Shown piece by piece: positions 57,904 through 64,000 of a stretch of DNA of 64,000 nucleotides. How positions within the stretch are numbered: position 1 is the first letter of the stretch; every line of letters begins with the position of its first letter. The notes beneath the pieces are model-generated. The model searched no databases. It worked only from the letters and a program-made list of their open reading frames with translations, and had not been told where the DNA came from. A program made the position numbers and the translations under genes. The stretch is taken from positions 620,001 to 684,000 of the forward strand of contig NZ_JAGEOJ010000002.1 of NCBI RefSeq assembly GCF_017573505.1, read 5' to 3'. The stretch is from Actinomadura barringtoniae (GTDB lineage: Bacteria; Actinomycetota; Actinomycetes; Streptosporangiales; Streptosporangiaceae).

Positions 57904-57923
57904 AGTTGCTCAATCGTGACGCA
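57904..57923 (-). promoter_or_regulatory. Shared S33 upstream motif, copy 5 (partly diverged)
   Basis: AGTTGCTCAATCGTGACGCA keeps the TGC-N2-AATCGTGAC core, 104 bases upstream of the start. Confidence 0.5.
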
Positions 57924-57929
57924 AGCAAC

Positions 57930-57965
57930 GCGAAGGCCCCCGGAGATCACCCCGGGGGCCCTCGC
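57930..57965 (-). terminator. Terminator after ispG
   Basis: Fourteen-base arms with one mismatch (57930-57943/57952-57965) and an 8-base loop, 16 bases past the ispG stop. Confidence 0.75.
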
Positions 57966-57981
57966 GTTCATGGTCCATTGG

Positions 57982-59166
57982 TCAGCTGACGGTCACCTCG
58001 GCGCCGGGACCGCTCACTTCGCCGTCCTCGCCGATCTCGATGCCCATCTCCTCGGCGATGCGCATCGCCTCTTCGATGAGGGTCTCGACGATCGCGGCCT
58101 CGGGCACGGTCTTGATGACCTCGCCCTTGACGAAGATCTGGCCCTTGCCGTTGCCGGAGGCGACGCCGAGGTCGGCCTCGCGGGCCTCGCCCGGACCGTT
58201 CACCACGCAGCCCATCACGGCCACCCGCAGCGGCACCGGGAAGTCCTTCAGGCCCGCGGTCACCTGCTCGGCGAGCGTGTAGACGTCCACCTGGGCACGG
58301 CCACAGGACGGGCAGGAGACGATCTCCAGGCCGCGCTCGCGCAGCCCGAGCGACTCCAGGATCTGCGCGCCGACCTTGACCTCCTCGACCGGAGGGGCCG
58401 ACAGCGAGACCCGGATCGTGTCGCCGATGCCCTGCGACAGCAGCGCGCCGAACGCGACCGAGGACTTGATCGTGCCCTGGAACGCCGGGCCCGCCTCGGT
58501 GACGCCGAGGTGCAGCGGGTACTCGCAGGCGGCGGCGAGCTGGCGGTACGCCTCGATCATCACGACCGGGTCGTTGTGCTTGACCGAGATCTTGATGTCG
58601 CGGAAGTCGTGCTCCTCGAACAGCGAGCACTCCCACAGCGCCGACTCGACCAGCGCCTCCGGGGTCGCCTTGCCGTACTTCTCCAGCAGGCGCTTGTCGA
58701 GCGACCCGGCGTTGACGCCGATCCGGATCGGCACGCCCGCGTCCTTGGCCGCCTTGGCGATCTCGCCGACCTTGTCGTCGAACTTCTTGATGTTGCCCGG
58801 GTTGACCCGGACGGCCGCACAGCCTGCGTCGATCGCGGCGAACACGTACTTCGGCTGGAAGTGAATGTCGGCGATCACGGGGATCGGCGACTTGCGGGCG
58901 ATCGCCGGCAGCGCCTCCGCGTCGTCCTGCGACGGGCAGGCGACCCGGACGATCTGGCAGCCGGCCGCGGTCAGCTCCGCGATCTGCTGAAGCGTCGAGT
59001 TGACGTCGGCGGTGAGGGTCGTGGTCATCGACTGCACCGACACCGGGGCGTCGCCGCCCACCGGCACACTGCCGACCATGATCTTCCGGGACTTCCGGCG
59101 CGGTGCCAGCGGGGCCACCGCGTCACCCCCGCCGCGGATCGTCGGAATACCGAGTGAAACGCTCAT
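57982..59166 (-). CDS. ispG: 4-hydroxy-3-methylbut-2-enyl diphosphate synthase (flavodoxin)
   Basis: 394 residues. Landmarks: [40 protein letters not shown] and [20 protein letters not shown] with the iron-sulfur Cys pair, followed by [17 protein letters not shown] with the third Cys. It makes HMBPP from MEcPP in the MEP isoprenoid pathway. Arranged dxr-rseP-ispG in one direction as in other actinobacteria; the 119 bases before it are free of hairpins I can recognise. Confidence 0.96.
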   Translation of the reverse strand: MSVSLGIPTIRGGGDAVAPLAPRRKSRKIMVGSVPVGGDAPVSVQSMTTTLTADVNSTLQQIAELTAAGCQIVRVACPSQDDAEALPAIARKSPIPVIADIHFQPKYVFAAIDAGCAAVRVNPGNIKKFDDKVGEIAKAAKDAGVPIRIGVNAGSLDKRLLEKYGKATPEALVESALWECSLFEEHDFRDIKISVKHNDPVVMIEAYRQLAAACEYPLHLGVTEAGPAFQGTIKSSVAFGALLSQGIGDTIRVSLSAPPVEEVKVGAQILESLGLRERGLEIVSCPSCGRAQVDVYTLAEQVTAGLKDFPVPLRVAVMGCVVNGPGEAREADLGVASGNGKGQIFVKGEVIKTVPEAAIVETLIEEAMRIAEEMGIEIGEDGEVSGPGAEVTVS

Positions 59167-59285
59167 CCCTCTCCCTCTTACTGGCCCCTACTACCCTAAG
59201 CGCCCCGCAGGCATGGCATGGCGCCGACGTGGGTCAAATCACGTGAACGGATGGTTACGTGCGGTTACTGAGGGCGTCTCCGTGG

Positions 59286-60479
59286 TCACTGGGGAAGTTT
59301 CAGCGGATTGACGAGATCGGCCAGGATCAGCAGCACGCCGAGACCGATGAGCAGCACGACGGCCAGGTAGGTGATCGGCAGCAGCTTGGTCATGTCGACC
59401 GTGCCGGGGTCGGGACGGCCGCGCCGCCGCGCCCACCAGGCCCGCAGCCGCTCGTACGCGACGACCGCCAGGTGCCCGCCGTCCAGCGGCAGCAGGGGCA
59501 GCACGTTCAGCGCCCCGAGGAAGATGTTCACCGAGACGACCAGCGACAGGTAGAGGGCGATCTTGTCCTTCGTCGTGTTGTCAGAGGAGAAGATCTGCCC
59601 CGACACCTCGGTCGCGCCGACCACGCTGCCGACCTGGCCGCCCGGCGTCTCGGCGCGGTCCGGTGAGAAGAGCTTGGGCACGGCGGCGGGCAGGTCGACG
59701 GCGATCTGGCCGATGCCCCGCAGCGTCTCGCCGATGCCGCGTACGGCGAACGCGGCGGCGCCGACCAGTCCCTTCCGGTCATAGCCCTGGCCGACGACCT
59801 TCGCGGACATGCCGAGGAACGTCTCGCCGCCCACCGACGCCAGCGTGATCTGCAGCGGCACCCGCGTGCCGGACCGGTCGACCACGACCGTCACGCTCTG
59901 GCCGGGCCGCGCGCCCTCGATCGCCTTGCGCAGCTGCGACCAGTCGCCCACGGGCGTTCCGTTGAACACGACCACCCGGTCGCCGACGCGCAGGCCCGCC
60001 CGTGCGGCGGGCGACTGCGGCCGGTCATGGCCACATGAGGCGGCGATGCTGGTCGGGACGCACGAGCTGACCTCGTCCACGGTCGTGGTGGCCGTCCCGG
60101 GGTCGCGGACGCCGATGGCCATCGCCAGCACGATCAGCAGCACGAACGCGATGACGAAGTTCATCACCACGCCACCCGCGATCACCACCGCGCGGCGGCG
60201 AGCGGGCTGCAGGTAGAACGCGCGCGGCCGGTCGGCCTCGTCGATCTCCTCCAGCGGCGTGTAGCCGACGATCTTGACGAAGCCGCCGAGCAGCACCGCC
60301 TTGATCCCGTACTCGGTCTCGCCGCGCCGCCAGGACCACAGCGTCGGGCCGAACCCCACGAAGTACTGGGAGGCCTTCATGCCGAAGCGCTTGGCCGGGA
60401 TCAGGTGCCCGGCCTCGTGCAGCATCACCGACACCAGCAGCGCGAAGACGAACGCCACCGCGCCCAGCAGAAAGGCCAT
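59286..60479 (-). CDS. rseP: Site-2 zinc metalloprotease (RseP/RIP family) with PDZ domain
   Basis: 397 residues; ATG at 60479 with GGAGG upstream. Membrane zinc motif VSVMLHEAGHLIPAKRFG in the first helix, a PDZ-like middle (AARAGLRVGDRVVVFNGTPV) and a C-terminal NVLPLLPLDGGHLAV (NPDG motif). The frame before it belongs to dxr. It cleaves transmembrane anti-sigma or other proteins within the membrane. Co-oriented with dxr and ispG. Confidence 0.93.
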   Translation of the reverse strand: MAFLLGAVAFVFALLVSVMLHEAGHLIPAKRFGMKASQYFVGFGPTLWSWRRGETEYGIKAVLLGGFVKIVGYTPLEEIDEADRPRAFYLQPARRRAVVIAGGVVMNFVIAFVLLIVLAMAIGVRDPGTATTTVDEVSSCVPTSIAASCGHDRPQSPAARAGLRVGDRVVVFNGTPVGDWSQLRKAIEGARPGQSVTVVVDRSGTRVPLQITLASVGGETFLGMSAKVVGQGYDRKGLVGAAAFAVRGIGETLRGIGQIAVDLPAAVPKLFSPDRAETPGGQVGSVVGATEVSGQIFSSDNTTKDKIALYLSLVVSVNIFLGALNVLPLLPLDGGHLAVVAYERLRAWWARRRGRPDPGTVDMTKLLPITYLAVVLLIGLGVLLILADLVNPLKLPQ

Positions 60480-60490
60480 CCGACCTCCGT

Positions 60491-61681
60491 CTACTCGCTG
60501 GTCAGCTCCCCGGCCCGTACGCGGGCCCAGTCGTCGGCGGCCAGGACGTCGTCCAGACTGCCGGCGGCTTGAACGCCGTGCTCCTCCATTACCCGCGAGA
60601 TCGTGTCGACTATCCCCAGGAACGGGAGCCGTCCCGCGCGGAAGGCGTCGACGCACACCTCGTTGGCCGCGTTGTAGACGGCGGGCACGGTCCCGCCGAG
60701 GTCTCCGGCGCGCCGGGCGAGGGCGACCGCGGGGAACGCCTCGTCGTCCAGCGGGAACAGCTCCCAGGTGTGGGCCTTGGTCCAGTCGACGCCGGGCGCG
60801 GCGTCCGGCACCCGGTCGGGCCAGTTCAGGCCGAGCGCGATCGGCAGCCGCATGTCGGGCGGGCTCGCCTGGGCGAGCGTCGAGCCGTCGAAGAACTCCA
60901 CCATCGAGTGGATCACCGACTGCGGGTGCACCATGACCTCGATCGCGCTCATCGGCACGTCGAAGAGCAGGTGCGCCTCGATGACCTCCAGGCCCTTGTT
61001 GACCAGGGTGGCCGAGTTGATCGTGATGACCGGGCCCATGTCCCAGGTCGGGTGGTTCATCGCCTGCTCGGGCGTCACGTCGCCGAGCTCGGCGCGGCTC
61101 CGGCCGCGGAACGGCCCGCCGCTGGCGGTCAGCACCAGCCGCCGGACCTCGTCGGCCCGCCCGCCGCGCAGGCACTGCGCGAGCGCCGAGTGCTCGGAGT
61201 CGACCGGGACGATCTGGCCGGGCCGCGCGCGCTCCTTGACCAGCGGGCCGCCGATGATGAGCGACTCCTTGTTGGCGAGGGCGAGCGTGCGGCCGGCGTC
61301 CAGGGCGGCCAGCGTGGAGGCGAGCCCGAGCGCGCCGGTGACCCCGTTCAGCACCACGTCGCACCGCCAGGCGGCGACCTCGGCGACCGCCTCGGGACCG
61401 GCGATGATCTTCGGGATGGCGTAGTCGCCGGAGGAGAACCCGCGCCGCTGCGCCTCGGCGTAGAAGGCCAGCTGCAGGTCCTGCGCGGCCGAGGCCTTGG
61501 CGACCGCGACGACCTCGGGCTGGAACTCCAGGGCCTGCGCGGCCAGCAGGTCGACCCGGCCGCCGCCCGCGGCGAGGCCGGTCACCGTGAACCGGCCGGG
61601 GTTGTCGCGGATCACGTCCAGCGCCTGCGTGCCGATCGAGCCGGTCGAGCCGAGCACGACGATCTCTGAGGAGGAGGTCAC
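60491..61681 (-). CDS. dxr: 1-deoxy-D-xylulose-5-phosphate reductoisomerase
   Basis: 396 residues, GTG start. [15 protein letters not shown] (NADPH loop), [36 protein letters not shown] and [23 protein letters not shown] segments are the classic DXR signatures with metal and substrate residues. It makes MEP from DXP, the first committed step of the MEP pathway. Eleven bases separate it from rseP. Confidence 0.96.
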   Translation of the reverse strand: MTSSSEIVVLGSTGSIGTQALDVIRDNPGRFTVTGLAAGGGRVDLLAAQALEFQPEVVAVAKASAAQDLQLAFYAEAQRRGFSSGDYAIPKIIAGPEAVAEVAAWRCDVVLNGVTGALGLASTLAALDAGRTLALANKESLIIGGPLVKERARPGQIVPVDSEHSALAQCLRGGRADEVRRLVLTASGGPFRGRSRAELGDVTPEQAMNHPTWDMGPVITINSATLVNKGLEVIEAHLLFDVPMSAIEVMVHPQSVIHSMVEFFDGSTLAQASPPDMRLPIALGLNWPDRVPDAAPGVDWTKAHTWELFPLDDEAFPAVALARRAGDLGGTVPAVYNAANEVCVDAFRAGRLPFLGIVDTISRVMEEHGVQAAGSLDDVLAADDWARVRAGELTSE

Positions 61682-61812
61682 CGCTCCATTGTCTCGCGCA
61701 CGCCGTCACGTGGGCGAACGGGCACGGGACGCGGATCTTTCTCACACCCTTTGTCCAGATCTGCCACTAGCCAGGTCAAGGCGCCGAACATAGTTTCCGG
61801 GCAGCGCGAACC

Positions 61813-61840
61813 GTCTCCACCCCCATCGAATCTTGGAGAC
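61813..61840 (+). promoter_or_regulatory. 7-bp hairpin covering the ribosome site of the S1 protease
   Basis: GTCTCCA (61813-61819) pairs with TGGAGAC (61834-61840), which contains the GGAG just before the ATG at 61844. Could hinder translation until melted; short stem, so modest support. Confidence 0.35.
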
Positions 61841-61843
61841 CGT

Positions 61844-62833
61844 ATGAGACGAGTCCCCTCGCTCCGCTCTCTGGCCCTGGTCACGGCCGCCACCGCCGCT
61901 CTGGTGGTGCCGCTGGTCGCCGTCCCGGCCCAGGCCGCCCCCGCCGCTCCCCACTCCCCCGCCCTCGCCGCCCCGGCCGCAGTGGCCCAGGCCGCCGACA
62001 CCGCGGACCAGCAGCGCGTGCTGCGCTTCTGGACACCCGCGAGGATGCGCTCCGCGACCCCGATGGAACGGATCTTCAAGCCGTCCAACGCCGCCGCGAC
62101 GAGCGTTCGGCGCGGGCTGCCACACACCGTCCAGGGCGTCGCGGTCAAGTCGATCCCGAACGGCGGCGGCCCCTGGACCGGCGGCGGCGCGGTCACCAAG
62201 ACGATCGGCCGGGTCTTCTTCACCTACCAGGGCCGTACGGCGTCGTGCTCGGGCGACGCGCTCACCAGCGCCAACAAGAGCACGGTCATCACGGCCGGGC
62301 ACTGCGTGAAGCTGGACGGCGCCTGGCACACCAATTGGGTGTTCGTGCCGGGCTACACCAACGGCAACGCCCCGTACGGCACCTGGACCGCGAGCAAGAC
62401 GCTGTCCACGCCGCAGTGGACCGCGAGCGAGGACATCAACTACGACGTCGGCGCCGCGGTGGTCAACCAGCTGAACGGGCAGCGCCTCACCGACGTCGTC
62501 GGCGGGCAGGGCATCGGGTTCAACCAGGCGCGCGGCCAGGCCATGTACGCCTTCGGGTACCCGGCGGCGGCGCCGTACGACGGCACCAAGCTGATCTACT
62601 GCAGCGGAACGGTCATCAACGACTTCCTGCTGAGCGGCGACATCGGCATGAACTGCAACATGACCGGTGGGGCCAGCGGCGGGCCGTGGTTCCTGAAGTT
62701 CACCGAGTCCAGCGGCACCGGAACGCAGAACTCGGTCAACAGCTTCAAGTACAACTTCCTGCCGAACTACATGTTCGGCCCCTACTTCGGGGCCGACGCC
62801 CAGAACCTCTACAACACCGCCCAGAACACCTAA
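61844..62833 (+). CDS. Secreted trypsin-like serine protease, copy 1
   Basis: 329 residues, ATG preceded by GGAG. Signal peptide MRRVPSLRSLALVTAATAAL ending about AQA. Chymotrypsin/V8-fold triad: His in ITAGHCVK, Asp in YDVGAAVV, Ser in GGASGGPWF. A ~75-residue N-terminal part with FWTPARMRSATP is a likely pro-region. Exported protease of the S1 clan. Followed by a paralogue 52 bases downstream. Confidence 0.92.
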   Translation: MRRVPSLRSLALVTAATAALVVPLVAVPAQAAPAAPHSPALAAPAAVAQAADTADQQRVLRFWTPARMRSATPMERIFKPSNAAATSVRRGLPHTVQGVAVKSIPNGGGPWTGGGAVTKTIGRVFFTYQGRTASCSGDALTSANKSTVITAGHCVKLDGAWHTNWVFVPGYTNGNAPYGTWTASKTLSTPQWTASEDINYDVGAAVVNQLNGQRLTDVVGGQGIGFNQARGQAMYAFGYPAAAPYDGTKLIYCSGTVINDFLLSGDIGMNCNMTGGASGGPWFLKFTESSGTGTQNSVNSFKYNFLPNYMFGPYFGADAQNLYNTAQNT

Positions 62834-62885
62834 TCATTTACGCGATGTGACAGCGTGCCGACGGCGCGTGCTGGACACTGCGGGC

Positions 62886-63752
62886 ATGCGTCTCCGCAGG
62901 ACCGCAGGGGTCATCGGACCGGCCGCCGTCGTCGTCATCGCCGTCTCTCCGAGTTCGGCGGCCGGTGCGCGCCCACCGGTCGCCGAGCCTGCCGTCCACA
63001 GCGTGCAGGCGACCGCCGCCCGGATCCGCGCCTACTGGACGCCGGAGCGCAGGGCGGCGGCCGCCGCCGGCCAGGCGGGCGCGCTCTGGACCGGCGGCGG
63101 CGCGGTCGCCCGTACGACCGGCAAGGTCTTCTTCACCATCGGCGGGCGCGACTTCCTGTGCTCGGGCAGCACGGTCCGCAGCGCCAACCGGGACGTGGTC
63201 GTCACCGCGGGCCACTGCGTCAAGGACGGCAAGGGCGCCTGGGCCGACAACTGGATCTTCGTGCCCGGCTACCGGGACGGCGACTCCCCGTACGGCGGCT
63301 ACACCGCGCGCCGGATGTTCACGCCCGACCAGTGGTCCGAGCACGCCGACGGCGACTTCGACGTCGCCATGGTCGCGGTCGCGCAGGCCGACGGGCGGCA
63401 CGTGGTGGACGTGGCCGGCGGGCAGCGCCTGGCGTTCGGCGGCCCGCGCGAGGCCCACACCCACGCGTTCGGCTACCCGGCCTCCGGGCGCTGGAACGGC
63501 AAGCGCCTGGCCTACTGCGACGGCACCCCGGCCCCCGACCGGCACGCCGGAACGACCGGGCGCGGCCTGCGCTGCGACCTGACGACCGGGTCCAGCGGCG
63601 GGCCGTGGCTCACCGGCCTCGACCCCGCGACCGGCCTCGGAACGGTCGTCTCGGTCAACAGCTTCAAGTACGCCGACGACCACGCCACGATGTACGGCCC
63701 CCATTTCGGCGACGCCGTCCGCCGCGCCTACGACCAGGCACAGAACGCCTGA
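62886..63752 (+). CDS. Secreted trypsin-like serine protease, copy 2
   Basis: 288 residues from the ATG at 62886. Signal peptide MRLRRTAGVIGPAAVVVIAV. Triad: His in VTAGHCVKD, Asp in FDVAMVAVAQ and Ser in GSSGGPWL. Shares TGGGAVA(R/K)T-TGKVFFT-like and SVNSFKYA with copy 1, with a shorter pro-region (RIRAYWTPERR). Tandem duplicate; perhaps a different cleavage specificity. Confidence 0.92.
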   Translation: MRLRRTAGVIGPAAVVVIAVSPSSAAGARPPVAEPAVHSVQATAARIRAYWTPERRAAAAAGQAGALWTGGGAVARTTGKVFFTIGGRDFLCSGSTVRSANRDVVVTAGHCVKDGKGAWADNWIFVPGYRDGDSPYGGYTARRMFTPDQWSEHADGDFDVAMVAVAQADGRHVVDVAGGQRLAFGGPREAHTHAFGYPASGRWNGKRLAYCDGTPAPDRHAGTTGRGLRCDLTTGSSGGPWLTGLDPATGLGTVVSVNSFKYADDHATMYGPHFGDAVRRAYDQAQNA

Positions 63753-63847
63753 AGCCAGACAAGACCGGCCCTTTACTCACACCTGATCCGCCCATTGACC
63801 TGCACGGGTAGACCAGGATCTACGGCGCGACGGGCGCCGCAGGAGTA

Positions 63848-64000
63848 GTGGCCGGGGGGCACGTGCACGGGGGAACTCTGCGTTCCGGGGCCGCGGTGGC
63901 GGTGGCCGGGATGGTTCTGGCGACGCTGGTGGCCTGCGGGTCGGACGACAAGGCCGATCCGATGGCGGGCAAGCAATGGGGCCTGGACGCCATGAAGCTG
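63848..64000 (+). CDS. Subtilisin-like (S8) lipoprotein, N-terminal fragment
   Basis: Frame runs to the window edge (51 codons). GTG at 63848 or 63863 possible, AGGAG at 63840-63845. A short hydrophobic signal (AAVAVAGMVLATLVAC) ends in a lipobox, followed by ADPMAGKQWGLDAMKL, which is the usual lead-in of secreted subtilases (QWGL..I..A). The catalytic domain lies beyond the window. Would extend the run of exported proteases. Confidence 0.6.
   Translation, partial: MAGGHVHGGTLRSGAAVAVAGMVLATLVACGSDDKADPMAGKQWGLDAMKL

Noticed and set aside
59167..59285. Possible riboswitch before ispG
   Set aside because: No conserved riboswitch core or extended pairing seen; only short scattered complementarity.
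1..64000. tRNA, rRNA, transposase, integrase and CRISPR signals
   Set aside because: None recognised on either strand; gaps hold only short hairpins and dyads.

Overview
The window is about 70% G+C, has dense codon bias, many GTG starts and stop/start overlaps (ATGA, GTGA). It encodes a mycothiol-type maleylpyruvate isomerase homologue, five LLM-class (mostly F420-type) oxidoreductases, an MEP isoprenoid cluster and many secreted hydrolases. This fits a high-GC filamentous actinomycete; a member of Thermomonosporaceae/Streptosporangiales is my guess, because no rRNA or other marker that would fix the genus is present. I see no tRNA, rRNA, insertion sequence, prophage or CRISPR array.

Layout. 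1-0.8 kb: 3' part of a membrane protein that looks like a pentameric ligand-gated channel. 0.8-6 kb: acyl-CoA catabolic operon (DUF35, VOC, AMP ligase, NDP-forming ligase, SDR) behind a palindromic operator. 6-8.2 kb: amidase and divergent TetR gene sharing a perfect 24-bp palindrome. 8.4-11.7 kb: methylglyoxal synthase, DUF4188 gene, MerR regulator with twin operators, nitroreductase, LLM oxidoreductase. 11.7-15.7 kb: GH18-like secreted protein, two-component system, divergent anchored protein. 15.7-22.3 kb: five-gene operon (two acyl-CoA dehydrogenases, hydantoinase/oxoprolinase A and B, LLM oxidoreductase) divergent from an SDR. 23-31.5 kb: mycothiol isomerase, ECF sigma and DoxX-like gene, tannase-like esterase, MHS transporter, TetR, NlpC/P60 lipoprotein, thioesterase, TPR protein. 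31.5-37.6 kb: branched-chain-amino-acid-type ABC importer whose two permeases and one ATPase are fused in one 889-residue protein, with LivG-like ATPase and binding lipoprotein, then a zinc alcohol dehydrogenase. 37.6-39.9 kb: Ser/Thr kinase and DUF4870 protein. 39.9-45.7 kb: three LLM enzymes, a hydrolase, a cyclase, a HipA-like/DUF3037 pair. 45.7-47.7 kb: two paralogous helix-turn-helix proteins. 47.8-61.7 kb: GNAT(DUF4081), ispG, rseP and dxr, with five tandem secreted S33 peptidases between GNAT and ispG. 61.8-64 kb: two trypsin-like proteases and the start of a subtilisin-like lipoprotein.

Two themes join the parts. First, an 18-bp motif (ACCAAGCG-N6-(C/T)NGG-like) recurs before four acyl-CoA/redox transcription units (near 818, 22280, 36371, 40707-40815), which suggests one dispersed regulon for lipid, steroid or aromatic-acid breakdown, run by a regulator outside the window. 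Second, the right third is rich in exported proteases; four of the five S33 genes carry the same 19-bp upstream motif and near-identical signal peptides, so they look like a recent, co-regulated expansion inserted into a normally compact housekeeping neighbourhood.
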